From Fasciola hepatica (Eukaryota; Platyhelminthes; Trematoda; Plagiorchiida; Fasciolidae): a stretch of DNA of 64,000 nt. Shown here piece by piece: positions 26,701 to 39,839 of this stretch. Each line of letters begins with the position of its first letter. The first letter of the stretch is position 1. The notes under the pieces were generated by a model. That model was not told where the DNA came from, made no database searches, and was given only the letters and a program-made list of their open reading frames with translations. The translations under genes were made by a program, and so were the position numbers. The stretch spans positions 293,001 to 357,000 of the forward strand of contig CANUEZ040000196.1 of the NCBI GenBank assembly GCA_948099385.1. The letters are read 5' to 3'.

Positions 26701-28394
26701 CTAATTAAAACCAAGGCATTCCCTTATGAACAATCCCCACACAGATTGCTCATACAATGCAACAGAGCAGTAGCAGAGTAGATTTGTATAATATGAATCT
26801 CCAACCAGATTAAACACTGAACTGACCATTGAAAATGATGGAAGCACTGTACAGCTGTTTGATGCGCTAAGGGAATCATGAGCATTGCACATGGACAGAG
26901 CCCACACGGGGACACGAACAAGGGTTGGAGTGAACGAATGTCAGTCGAACACCCAAACCACAAGGCTATACGATATGGGTCTCAAAGCTTTGTTCAACAT
27001 ATACAACACATGTAATTGCACAATCCCCAAATTGGCTTCGGCTTTCGCTTTCGCTTTGAACGGTAACAACCAAATTCTCGCACACCGATCCAATCCTATG
27101 TTCCATCACTTCTCTATTTATGGGCCTAAGTAAAACCAAGGCATTCCCTTTGAACAATCGCCACACAGATTGCTCATACAATGCAATAGAGCAGTAGCAG
27201 AGTAGATTTGTATAATATGATTCTCCATGCAGCTTGAACACTGAACTGACCATTGAAAATGATGGAAGCACTGTACAGCTGTTTGATCCGCTAAGGGAAT
27301 CATGAGCATTGCACATGGACAGAGCCCACACGGGGACACGAACAAGGGTTGGAGTGAACAGAAATCAGTCGAACACTCAAACCACAAGGCTATCCGATAT
27401 GGGTCTGAACGCTTTGTTCAACATATACAATACATGATATAGCACAATCCCCAAATTGGTTTCGACTTTCGCTTTCGCTTTGAACGGTAACAACCAAATT
27501 CTCGCACACCGATCCAATCCTATGTTCCATCACTTCTCTATTTATGGGCCTAAGTAAAACCAAGGCATTCCCTTATGAACAATCCCCACACAGATTGCTC
27601 ATACAATGCAATAGAGCAGTAGCAGAGTAGATTTGTGTAATATGAATCTCCAAGCAGATTAAACACTGAACTGACCATTGAAAATGATGGAAGCACTGTA
27701 CAGCTGTTTGATCCGCTAAGAGAATCATGAGCATTGCACATGGATAGAGCCCACACGGAGACACGAACAAGGGTTGGGGTGAACGAATGTCAGTCGAACA
27801 CCCAAACCACAAGGCTATCCGATATGGGTCTGAACGCTTTGTTCAACATAAACAATACATGATATAGCACAATCCCCAAATTGGTTTCGACTTTCGATTT
27901 CGCTTTGAACGGTAACAACCAAATTCTCGCACACCGATCCAATCCTATGTTCCACCATTTTACTTTTTATGGGCCTAAGTAAAACCAAGGCATTCCCTCA
28001 TGAACAATCCACACAGATTGGTCATACAATGCAATAGAGCAGTAGCAGAGTAGATTTGTATAATATGATTCTCCATGCAGCTTGAACACTGAACTGACCA
28101 TTGAAAATGATGGAAGCACTGTACAGCTGTTTGATCCGCTAAGGGAATCATGAGCATTGCACATGGACAGAGCCCACACGGGGACACGAACAAGGGTTGG
28201 AGTGAACAGATATCAGTCGAACACTCAAACCACAAGGCTATCCGATATGGGTCTCAACGCTTTGTTCAACATATACAATACATGATATAGCACAATCCCC
28301 AAATTGGTTTCGACTTTCGCTTTCGCTTTGAACGGTAACAACCAAATTCTCGCACACCGATCCAATCCTATGTTCCATCACTTCTCTATTTATG
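23729..28394 (+). repeat. Domain with a patchy 849-bp dimer higher-order repeat
   Basis: Starts: 23729, 24154, 24578, 25001, 25426, 25849, 26274, 26698, 27123, 27547, 27972. A first monomer with the tail ACAACACATGTAATTGC (24034-24050, 26154-26170, 27003-27019) is followed each time by a 424-bp monomer beginning CCCTTTGAACAATCGCC, which has lost one base. The copies are 2120 and 849 bp apart. A third marker, TGAATCTCCAAGCAG (or CCAACCAG), is in 25001, 26698 and 27547. 24578, 26274 and 27123 share GAACAGAAATCAGTC. Confidence 0.9.
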
Positions 28395-30086
28395 GGCCTA
28401 AGTAAAACCACGGCATTCCCTTATGAACAATCCCCACACAGATTGCTCATACAATGCAATAGAGCAGTAGCAGAGTAGATTTGTATAATGTGATTCTCCA
28501 TGCAGCTTGAACACTGAACTGACCATTGAAAATGATGGAAGCACTGTACAGCTGTTTGATCCGCTAAGGGAATCATGAGCATTGCACATGGACAGAGCCC
28601 ACACGGGGACATGAACAAGGGTTGGGGTGAACGCATGTCAGTCGAACACCCAAATCACAAGGCTATCCGATATGGGTCTGAACGCTTTGTTCAACATAAA
28701 CAATACATGATATAGCACAATCCCCAAATTGGTTTCGACTTTCGATTTCGCTTTGAACGGTAACAACCAAATTCTCGCACACCGATCCAATCCTATGTTC
28801 CATCACTTCTCTATTTATGGGCCTAAGTAAAACCAAGGCATTCCGCTATGAACAATCCACACTGATTGGTCATACAATACAATAGAGCAGTAGCAGAGTA
28901 GATTTGTATAATATGATTCTCTATGCAGCTTGAACACTGAACTGACCATTGAAAATGATGGAAGCACTGTACAGCTGTTTGATCCGCTAAGGGAATCATG
29001 AGCATTGCACATGGACAGAGCCCACACGGGGACACGAACAAGGGTTGGGGTGAACGAATGTCAGTCGAACACCCAAAACACAATGCTACTGATATCGTTC
29101 TCAACGATTTGTTCAACATGTACACTACATGATATAGCACAATCCCAAAATTGGCTTCGGCTTTCGCTTTCGCTTTGAACGGTAACAACCAAATTCTCGC
29201 ACACCGATCAAATCCTATGTTCCATCACTTCTCTATTTATGGGCCTAAGTAAAACCAAGGAATTCCCTTATGAACAATCCACACAGATTGGTCATACAAT
29301 GCAATAGAGCAGTAGCAGAGTAGATTTGTATAATATGATTCTCCATGCAGCTTGAACACTGAACTGACCATTGAAAATGATGGAAGCACTGTACAGCTGT
29401 TTGATCCGCTAAGGGAATCATGAGCATTGCACATGGACAGAGCCCACACGGGGACACGAACAAGGGTTGGAGTGAACAGATATCAGTCGAACACTCAAAC
29501 CACAAGGCTATCCGATATGGGTCTGAACGCTTTGTTCAACATATACAATACATGATATAGCACAATCCCCAAATTGGTTTCGACTTTCGCTTTCGCTTTG
29601 AACGGTAACAACCAAATTCTCGCACACCGATCCAATCCTATGTTCCATCACTTCTCTATTTAAGGGCCTAATTAAAACCAAGGCATTCCCTTATGAACAA
29701 TCCACACAGATTGCTCATACAATGCAATAGAGCAGTAGCAGAGTAGATTTGTATAATATGATTCTCCATGCAGCTTGAACACTGAACCGACCATTGAAAA
29801 TGTTGGAAGCACTGTACAGCTGTTTGATCCGCTAAGGGAATCATGAGCATTGCACATGGACAGAGCCCACACGGGGACACGAACAAGGGTTGGGGTGAAC
29901 GAATGTCAGTCGAACACCCAAAACACAATGCTACTGATATCGTTCTCAACGCTTTGTTCAACAAATACACTACATGACATAGCACAATCCCCAAATTGGC
30001 TTCGGCTTTCGCTTTCGCTTTGAACGGTAACAACCTAATTCTCGCACACCGATCCAATCCTATGTTCCATCACTTCTCTATTTATG
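28395..30086 (+). repeat. Four monomers with a distant counterpart at 46.2-47.9 kb
   Basis: Starts: 28395, 28820, 29242, 29665. Rare variants recur 17,833-17,835 bp downstream: GATCAAATCC (29206 and 47039), TAAGGGCCTAATTAAAACC (29661 and 47494), GAACCGACC (29784 and 47619) and CAACAAATAC (29959 and 47794). 28820 and 29665 are 422 bp because the tail reads GCTACTGATATCG, one base shorter than the usual GCTATCCGATATGG. Confidence 0.9.
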
Positions 30087-32207
30087 GGCCTAAGTAAAAC
30101 CAAGGCATTCCCTTATGAACAATCCACACAGATTGCTCATACAATGCAATAGAGCAGTAGCAGAGTAGATCTGTATGATATGATTCTCCATGCAGCTTGA
30201 ACACTGAACTGACCATTGAAAATGATGGAAGCACTGTACAGCTGTTTGATCCGCTAAGGGAATCATGAGCATTGCACATGGACAGATCCCAGTCGGAGAC
30301 ACGAACAAGGGTTGGGGTGAACGAATGTCAGTCGAACACCCAAACCACAAGGCTATCCGATATGGGTCTGAACGCTTTGTTCAACATATACAATACATGA
30401 TATAGCACAATCCCCAAATTGGCTTCGGCTTTCGCTTTCGCTTTGAACGTTAACAACCAAATTCTCGCACACCGATCCAATCCTATGTTCCATCACTTCT
30501 CTATTTATGGGCCTAAGTAAAACCAAGGCATTCCCTTATGAACCATCGCCACACAGATTGCTCATACAATGAAATAGAGCAGTAGCAGAGTAGATTTGTA
30601 TAATATGATTCTCCATGCAGCTTGAACAATGAACTGACCATTGAAAATGATGGAAGCACTGTACAGCTGTTTGATCCGCTAAGGGAATCATGAACATTGC
30701 ACATGGACAGAGCCCACTCGAAGACACGAACAAGGGTTGGGGTGAACGATTGTCAGTCGAACACCCAAACCACAAGGCTAGCCCATATGGGTCTCAACGT
30801 TTTGTTCAAGATATACATTATATGATATAGCACAATGCCCGAATTAGTTTCGGCTTTCGCTTTCGCTTTGAACGGCAACAAACAAATTCTCGCACACCGA
30901 TCCAATCCTATGTTCCATCACTTCTCTATTCATGGGCCTAAGTAAAACCAAGGCATTCCCTTATGAACAATTCACACAGATTGCTCATACAATGCAATAG
31001 AGCAGTAGCACAGTAGATTTGTATAATATGATTCTCCATGCAGCTTGAAAACTGAACTGACCATTGAAAATGATGGAAGCACTGTACAGCTGTTTGATCC
31101 GCTAAGGGAATCATGAACATTGCACATGGACAGAGCCCACTCGGAGACACGAACAAGGGTTGGGGTGAACGAATGTCAGTCGAACTCCCAAACCACAAGG
31201 CTATCCGAAATGGGTCTCAACGCTTTGTTCAACATATACACTACATGATATAGCACAATCCCCAAATTGGCTTCGGCTTTCGCTTTCGCTTTGAACGGTA
31301 ACAACCAAAATCTCGCACACCGATCCAATCCTATGTTCCATCACTTCTCTATTTATGGGCCTAAGTAAAACCAAGGCATTCCCTTATGAACAATCCCCAC
31401 ACAGATTGCTCATACAATGCAATAGAGCAGTAGCAGAGTAGATTTGAATAATATGATTCTTTATGCAGCTTGAACACTGAACTGACCATTGAAAATGATG
31501 GAAGCACTGTACAGCTGTTTGATCCGCTAAGGGAATCATGAGCATTGTACATGGACAGAGCCCACTCGAAGACACGAACAAGGGTTGGGGTGAACGAATG
31601 TCAGTCGAACACCCAAACCACAAGGCTATCCGAAATGGGTCTGAACGCTTTGTTCAACATATACAATACATGATATAGCACAATCCCCAAATTGGCTTCG
31701 GCTTTCGCTTTCGCTTTGAACGGTAACAACCAAATTCTCGCACACCGATCCAATCCTATGTTCCATCACTTCTCTATTTATGGGCCTAAGTAAAACCAAG
31801 GCATTCCCTTATGAACCATCGCCACACAGATTGCTCATACAATGCAATAGAGCAGTAGCAGAGTAGATTTGTATAATATGATTCTACATGCAGCTTGAAC
31901 ACTGAACTGACCATTGAAAATGATGGAAGCACTGTACAGCTGTTTGATCCGCTAAGGGAATCATGAGCATTGTACATGGACAGAGCCCACTCGAAGACAC
32001 GAACAAGGGTTGGGGTGAACGAATGTCAGTCGAACACCCAAACCACAAGGCTATCCGAAATGGGTCTCAACGCTTTGTTCAACATATCCAATACATGATA
32101 TTGCACAATCCCCAAATTGGCTTCGGCTTTCGCTTTCGCTTTGAACGGTAACAACCAAATTCTCGCACACCGATCCAATCCTATGTTCCATCACTTCTCT
32201 ATTTATG
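30087..32207 (+). repeat. Five monomers, partly copied at 35.2-36.4 kb
   Basis: Starts: 30087, 30510, 30935, 31358, 31783. Monomers 30087, 30510 and 30935 correspond to 35179, 35602 and 36027 at a constant 5092 bp (12 monomers). Shared markers are AGATCTGTATGATATG (30087), AATGAAATAGAGC and the tail ATGCCCGAATTAG (30510), and GTAGCACAGTAG (30935). 31358 carries TTTGAATAATATGATTC and TTTATGC, as do 32208, 33904, 40688 and 41113. Confidence 0.9.
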
Positions 32208-33903
32208 GGCCTAAGTAAAACCAAGGCATTCCCTTATGAACAATCCCCACACAGATTGCTCATACAATGCAATAGAGCAGTAGCAGAGTAGATTTGAATA
32301 ATATCATTCTTTATGCAGCTTGAACACTGAACTGACCATTGAAAATGATGGAAGCACTGTACAGCTGTTTGATCCGCTAAGGGAATCATGAACATTGCAC
32401 ATGGACAGAGCCCACTCGAAGACACGAACAAGGGTTGGGGTGAACGAATGTCAGTCGAACACCCAAACCACGAGGCTATCCCATATGGGTCTCAACGCTT
32501 TGTTCAACATATACACTACATGATATAGCACAATCCCCAAATTGGCTTCGGCTTTCGCTTTCGCTTTGAACGGTAACAACCAAATTCTCGCACACCGATC
32601 CAATCCTATGTTCCATCACTTCTCTATTTATGGGCCTAAGTAAAACCAAGGCATTCCCTTATGAACAATTCACACAGATTGATCATACAATGCAATAGAG
32701 CAGTAGCAGAGTAGATTTGTATAATATGATTCTCCATGCAGCTTGAACACTGAACTGACCGTTGAAAATTATGGAAGCACTGTACAGCTGTTTGATCCGC
32801 TAAGGGAATCATGAGCATTACACATGGACAGAGCCCATTCAGGGACACGAACAAGGGTTGGGGTGAACGAATGTCAGTCGAACACCCAAACCACAAGGCT
32901 ATCCGATATGGGTCTGAACGCTTTGTTCAACATATACACTACATGATATAGCACAATCCCCAAATTGGCTTCGGCTTTCGCTTTCGCTTTCAACGGTAAC
33001 AACCAAATTCTCGCACACCGATCCAATCCTCTGTTCCATCACTTCTCTATTTATGGGCCTAAGAAAAACCAATGCATTCCCTTATGAACAATCCCCACAC
33101 AGATTGCTCATACAATGCAATAGAGCAGTAGCAGAGTAGATTTGTATAATATGATTCTACATGCAGCTTGAACACTGAACTGACCATTGAAAATGATGGA
33201 AGCACTGTACAGCTGTTTGATCCGCTAAGGGAATCATGAGCATTGCACATGGACAGAGCCCACACGGGGACACGAACAAGGGTTGGGGTGAACGAATGTC
33301 AGTCGAACACCCAAACCACAAGGCTATCCGATATGGGTCTGAACGCTTTGTTCAACATATACAATACATGTAATTGCAAAATCCCCAAATTGGCTTCGGC
33401 TTTCGCTTTCGCTTTGAACGGTAACAACCAAATTCTCGCACAACGATCCAATCCTATGTTCCATCACTTCTCTATTTATGGGCCTAAGTAAAACCAAGGC
33501 ATTCCCTTATGAACAATCCACACAGATTGCTCATACAATGCAATAGAGCAGTAGCAGAGTAGATCTGTATGATATGATTCTCCATGCAGCTTGAACACTG
33601 AACTGACCATTGAAAATGATGGCAGCACTGTACAGCTGTTTGATCCGCTAAGGGAATCATGAGCATTGCACATGGACAGATCCCACTCGAAGACACGAAC
33701 AAGGGTTGGGGTGAACGAATGTCAGTCGAACACCCAAACCACAACGCTATCCGATATGGGTCTCAACGCTTTGTTCAACATATACAATACATGATATAGC
33801 ACAATCCCCAAATTGGCTTCGGCTTTCGCTTTCGCTTTGAACGGTAACAACCAAATTCTCGCACACCGATCCAATCCTATGTTCCATCACTTCTCTATTT
33901 ATG
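32208..33903 (+). repeat. Tetramer duplication, copy 1
   Basis: Starts: 32208, 32633, 33056, 33481 (1696 bp). These align one-to-one with the next four monomers. Shared private markers are ATATCATTCTTTATGC and CCACGAGGC (32208/33904), AATCCTCTGTTCC (32633/34329), CTAAGAAAAACCAATGC and CGCACAACGATCC (33056/34754), and ATGATGGCAGC (33481/35179). Confidence 0.93.
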
Positions 33904-35601
33904 GGCCTAAGTAAAACCAAGGCATTCCCTTATGAACAATCCCCACACAGATTGCTCATACAATGCAATAGAGCAGTAGCAGAGTAGATTTGAATAATAT
34001 CATTCTTTATGCAGCTTGAACACTGAACTGACCATTGAAAATGATGGAAGCACTGTACAGCTGTTTGATCCGCTAAGGGAATCATGAACATTGCACATGG
34101 ACAGAGCCCACTCGAAGACACGAACAAGGGTTGGGGTGAACGAATGTCAGTCGAACACCCGAACCACGAGGCTATCCCATATGGGTCTCAACGCTTTGTT
34201 CAACATATACACTACATGATATAGCACAATCCCCAAATTGGCTTCGGCTTTCGCTTTCGCTTTGAACGGTAACAACCAAATTCTCGCACACCGATCCAAT
34301 CCTATGTTCCATCACTTCTCTATTTATGGGCCTAAGTAAAACCAAGGCATTCCCTTATGAACAATCCCCACACAGATTGCTCATACAATGCAATAGAGCA
34401 GTAGCAGAGTAGATTTGTATAATATGATTCTCCATGCAGCTTGAACACTGAACTGACCGTTGAAAATTATGGAAGCACTGTACAGCTGTTTGATCCGCTA
34501 AGGGAATCATGAGCATTACACATGGACAGAGCCCATTCAGGGACACGAACAAGGGTTGGGGTGAACGAATGTCAGTCGAACAGCCAAACCACAAGGCTAT
34601 CCGATATGGGTCTGAACGCTTTGTTCAACATATACACTACATGATATAGCACAATCCCCAAATTGGCTTCGGCTTTCGCTTTCGCTTTCAACGGTAACAA
34701 CCAAATTCTCGCACACCGATCCAATCCTCTGTTCCATCACTTCTCTATTTATGGGCCTAAGAAAAACCAATGCATTCCCTTATGAACAATCCCCACACAG
34801 ATTGCTCATACAATGCAATAGAGCAGTAGCAGAGTAGATTTGTATAATATGATTCTACATGCAGCTTGAACACTGAACTGACCATTGAAAATGATGGAAG
34901 CACTGTACAGCTGTTTGATCCGCTAAGGGAATCATGAGCATTGCACATGGACAGAGCCCACACGGGGACACGAACAAGGGTTGGGGTGAACGAATGTCAG
35001 TCGAACACCCAAACCACAAGGCTATCCGATATGGGTCTGAACGCTTTGTTCAACATATACAATACATGTAATTGCAAAATCCCCAAATTGGCTTCGGCTT
35101 TCGCTTTCGCTTTGAACGGTAACAACCAAATTCTCGCACAACGATCCAATCCTATGTTCCATCACTTCTCTATTTATGGGCCTAAGTAAAACCAAGGCAT
35201 TCCCTTATGAACAATCCACACAGATTGCTCATACAATGCAATAGAGCAGTAGCAGAGTAGATCTGTATGATATGATTCTCCATGCAGCTTGAACACTGAA
35301 CTGACCATTGAAAATGATGGCAGCACTGTACAGCTGTTTGATCCGCTAAGGGAATCATGAGCATTGCACATGGACAGATCCCACTCGAAGACACGAACAA
35401 GGGTTGGGGTGAACGAATGTCAGTCGAACACCCAAACCACAACGCTATCCGATATGGGTCTCAACGCTTTGTTCAACATATACAATACATGATATAGCAC
35501 AATCCCCAAATTGGCTTCGGCTTTCGCTTTCGCTTTGAACGGTAACAACCAAATTCTCGCACACCGATCCAATCCTATGTTCCATCACTTCTCTATTTAT
35601 G
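33904..35601 (+). repeat. Tetramer duplication, copy 2
   Basis: Starts: 33904, 34329, 34754, 35179 (1698 bp). By eye 34754 shows no difference from 33056, so this is among the most recent events in the window. The 2-bp length difference from copy 1 comes from 34329 carrying CCCCACACAG (425 class) where 32633 has TTCACACAG (423 class). The CA-indel allele therefore changed within an otherwise matching copy, consistent with gene conversion or exchange. Confidence 0.93.
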
Positions 35602-36026
35602 GGCCTAAGTAAAACCAAGGCATTCCCTTATGAACCATCGCCACACAGATTGCTCATACAATGAAATAGAGCAGTAGCAGAGTAGATTTGTATAATATGA
35701 TTCTCCATGCAGCTTGAACAATGAACTGACCATTGAAAATGATGGAAGCACTGTACAGCTGTTTGATCCGCTAAGGGAATCATGAACATTGCACATGGAC
35801 AGAGCCCACTCGAAGACACGAACAAGGGTTGGGGTGAACGATTGTCAGTCGAACACCCAAACCACAAGGCTATCCCATATGGGTCTCAACGTTTTGTTCA
35901 ACATATACACTATATGATATAGCACAATGCCCGAATTAGTTTCGGCTTTCGCTTTCGCTTTGAACGGCAACAAACAAATTCTCGCACACCGATCCAATCC
36001 TATGTTCCATCACTTCTCTATTCATG
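35602..36026 (+). repeat. Single monomer joining the tetramer and trimer domains
   Basis: This 425-bp monomer matches 30510 at 5092 bp (AATGAAATAGAGC; GCTTGAACAATG). Its 3' half (CCATATGGG to ATGCCCGAATTAG) is the same type as the 3' half of trimer member C. It is therefore the likely source of that part of the trimer unit. Confidence 0.88.
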
Positions 36027-37297
36027 GGCCTAAGTAAAACCAAGGCATTCCCTTATGAACAATTCACACAGATTGCTCATACAATGCAATAGAGCAGTAG
36101 CACAGTAGATTTGTATAATATGATTCTCCATGCAGCTTGAAAACTGAACTGACCATTGAAAATGATGGAAGCACTGTACAGCTGTTTGATCCGCTAAGGG
36201 AATCATGAACATTGCACATGGACAGAGCCCACTCGGAGACACGAACAAGGGTTGGGGTGCACGAATGTCAGTCGAACAGCCAAACCACAAGGCTATCCGA
36301 AATGGGTCGGAACGCTTTGTTCAACATATACAATACATGATATAGCACAATCCCCAAATTGGCTTCGGCTTTCGCTTTCGCTTTGAACGGTAACAACCAA
36401 ATTCTCGCACACCGATCCAATCCTATGTTCCATCACTTCTCTATTTATGGGCCTAAGTAAAACCAAGGCATTCCCTTATGAACAATTCACACAGATTGAT
36501 CATACAATGCAATAGAGCAGTAGCAGAGTAGATTTGTATAATATGATTCTCCATGCAGCTTGAACACTGAACTGACCGTTGAAAATTATGGAAGCATTGT
36601 ACAGCTGTTTGATCCGCTAAGGGAATCATGAGCATTACACATGGACAGAGCCCATTCAGGGACACGAACAAGGGTTGGGGTGAACGAATGTCAGTCGAAC
36701 AGCCAAACCACAAGGCTATCCGAAATGGGTCTCAACGCTTTGTTCAACATATACACTACATGATATAGCACAATCCCCAAATTGGCTTCGGCTTTCGCTT
36801 TCGCTTTGAACGGTAACAACCTAATTCTCGCACACCGATCCAATCCTATGTTCCATCACTTCTCTATTTATGGGCCTAAGTAAAACCAAGGCATTCCCTT
36901 ATGAACAATCCCCACACAGATTGCTCATACAATGCAATAGAGCAGTAGCAGAGTAGATTTGAATAATATGATTCTACATGCAGCTTGAACACTGAACTGA
37001 CCATTGAAAATGATGGAAGCACTGTACAGCTGTTTGATCCGCTAAGGGAATCATGAGCATTGCACATGGACAGAGCCCACTCGAAGACACGAACAAGGGT
37101 TGGGGTGAACGATTGTCAGTCGAACACCCAAACCACAAGGCTATCCCATATGGGTCTCAACGTTTTGTTCAACATATACACTATATGATATAGCACAATG
37201 CCCGAATTAGTTTCGGCTTTCGCTTTCGCTTTGAACGGCAACAAACAAATTCTCGCACACCGATCCAATCCTATGTTCCATCACTTCTCTATTCATG
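36027..37297 (+). repeat. Trimer higher-order repeat, copy 1 (1271 bp)
   Basis: Monomers 36027 (A), 36450 (B), 36873 (C), with lengths 423, 423, 425. A carries GTAGCACAGTAG and GGGTGCACGAATG. B carries GACCGTTGAAAATTATGG with GAAGCATTG and the CATTCAGGG allele. C carries TTTGAATAATATGATTCTAC and the tail ATGCCCGAATTAG. Differences between trimer copies are few: CAGCCAAACC in A1 versus CTCCCAAACC in A2 and A3. Confidence 0.95.
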
Positions 37298-38568
37298 GGC
37301 CTAAGTAAAACCAAGGCATTCCCTTATGAACAATTCACACAGATTGCTCATACAATGCAATAGAGCAGTAGCACAGTAGATTTGTATAATATGATTCTCC
37401 ATGCAGCTTGAAAACTGAACTGACCATTGAAAATGATGGAAGCACTGTACAGCTGTTTGATCCGCTAAGGGAATCATGAACATTGCACATGGACAGAGCC
37501 CACTCGGAGACACGAACAAGGGTTGGGGTGCACGAATGTCAGTCGAACTCCCAAACCACAAGGCTATCCGAAATGGGTCGGAACGCTTTGTTCAACATAT
37601 ACAATACATGATATAGCACAATCCCCAAATTGGCTTCGGCTTTCGCTTTCGCTTTGAACGGTAACAACCAAATTCTCGCACACCGATCCAATCCTATGTT
37701 CCATCACTTCTCTATTTATGGGCCTAAGTAAAACCAAGGCATTCCCTTATGAACAATTCACACAGATTGCTCATACAATGCAATAGAGCAGTAGCAGAGT
37801 AGATTTGTATAATATGATTCTCCATGCAGCTTGAACACTGAACTGACCGTTGAAAATTATGGAAGCATTGTACAGCTGTTTGATCCGCTAAGGGAATCAT
37901 GAGCATTACACATGGACAGAGCCCATTCAGGGACACGAACAAGGGTTGGGGTGAACGAATGTCAGTCGAACACCCAAACCACAAGGCTATCCGAAATGGG
38001 TCTCAACGCTTTGTTCAACATATACACTACATGATATAGCACAATCCCCAAATTGGCTTCGGCTTTCGCTTTCGCTTTGAACGGTAACAACCTAATTCTC
38101 GCACACCGATCCAATCCTATGTTCCATCACTTCTCTATTTATGGGCCTAAGTAAAACCAAGGCATTCCCTTATGAACAATCCCCACACAGATTGCTCATA
38201 CAATGCAATAGAGCAGTAGCAGAGTAGATTTGAATAATATGATTCTACATGCAGCTTGAACACTGAACTGACCATTGAAAATGATGGAAGCACTGTACAG
38301 CTGTTTGATCCGCTAAGGGAATCATGAACATTGCACATGGACAGAGCCCACTCGAAGACACGAACAAGGGTTGGGGTGAACGATTGTCAGTCGAACACCC
38401 AAACCACAAGGCTATCCCATATGGGTCTCAACGTTTTGTTCAACATATACACTATATGATATAGCACAATGCCCGAATTAGTTTCGGCTTTCGCTTTCGC
38501 TTTGAACGGCAACAAACAAATTCTCGCACACCGATCCAATCCTATGTTCCATCACTTCTCTATTCATG
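37298..38568 (+). repeat. Trimer higher-order repeat, copy 2 (1271 bp)
   Basis: Monomers 37298 (A), 37721 (B), 38144 (C), in the same order and lengths as copy 1. Private to this copy is GATTGCTCAT in B, where copies 1 and 3 have GATTGATCAT. AATGGGTCGGAACGC in A is shared with copy 1 only. Confidence 0.95.
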
Positions 38569-39839
38569 GGCCTAAGTAAAACCAAGGCATTCCCTTATGA
38601 ACAATTCACACAGATTGCTCATACAATGCAATAGAGCAGTAGCACAGTAGATTTGTATAATATGATTCTCCATGCAGCTTGAAAACTGAACTGACCATTG
38701 AAAATGATGGAAGCACTGTACAGCTGTTTGATCCGCTAAGGGAATCATGAACATTGCACATGGACAGAGCCCACTCGGAGACACGAACAAGGGTTGGGGT
38801 GCACGAATGTCAGTCGAACTCCCAAACCACAAGGCTATCCGAAATGGGTCTGAACGCTTTGTTCAACATATACAATACATGATATAGCACAATCCCCAAA
38901 TTGGCTTCGGCTTTCGCTTTCGCTTTGAACGGTAACAACCAAATTCTCGCACACCGATCCAATCCTATGTTCCATCACTTCTCTATTTATGGGCCTAAGT
39001 AAAACCAAGGCATTCCCTTATGAACAATTCACACAGATTGATCATACAATGCAATAGAGCAGTAGCAGAGTAGATTTGTATAATATGATTCTCCATGCAG
39101 CTTGAACACTGAACTGACCGTTGAAAATTATGGAAGCATTGTACAGCTGTTTGATCCGCTAAGGGAATCATGAGCATTACACATGGACAGAGCCCATTCA
39201 GGGACACGAACAAGGGTTGGGGTGAACGAATGTCAGTCGAACAGCCAAACCACAAGGCTATCCGAAATGGGTCTCAACGCTTTGTTCAACATATACACTA
39301 CATGATATAGCACAATCCCCAAATTGGCTTCGGCTTTCGCTTTCGCTTTGAACGGTAACAACCTAATTCTCGCACACCGATCCAATCCTATGTTCCATCA
39401 CTTCTCTATTTATGGGCCTAAGTAAAACCAAGGCATTCCCTTATGAACAATCCCCACACAGATTGCTCATACAATGCAATAGAGCAGTAGCACAGTAGAT
39501 TTGAATAATATGATTCTACATGCAGCTTGAACACTGAACTGACCATTGAAAATGATGGAAGCACTGTACAGCTGTTTGATCCGCCAAGGGAATCATGAAC
39601 ATTGCACATGGACAGAGCCCACTCGAAGACACGAACAAGGGTTGGGGTGAACGAATGTCAGTCGAACAGCCAAACCACAAGGCTATCCGAAATGGGTCTG
39701 AACGCTTTGTTCAACATATACAATACATGATATAGCACAATCCCCAAATTGGCTTCGGCTTTCGCTTTCGCTTTGAACGGTAACAACCAAATTCTCGCAC
39801 ACCGATCCAATCCTATGTTCCATCACTTCTCTATTTATG
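38569..39839 (+). repeat. Trimer higher-order repeat, copy 3 (1271 bp, mosaic last monomer)
   Basis: Monomers 38569 (A), 38992 (B), 39415 (C). The last C monomer is mosaic. It has GTAGCACAGTAG, typical of member A, together with C's TTTGAATAATATG, and its 3' half is an A-type tail (CAGCCAAACC; CCCCAAATTGGC) instead of ATGCCCGAATTAG. The HOR register therefore ends by recombination inside this monomer. Confidence 0.93.
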
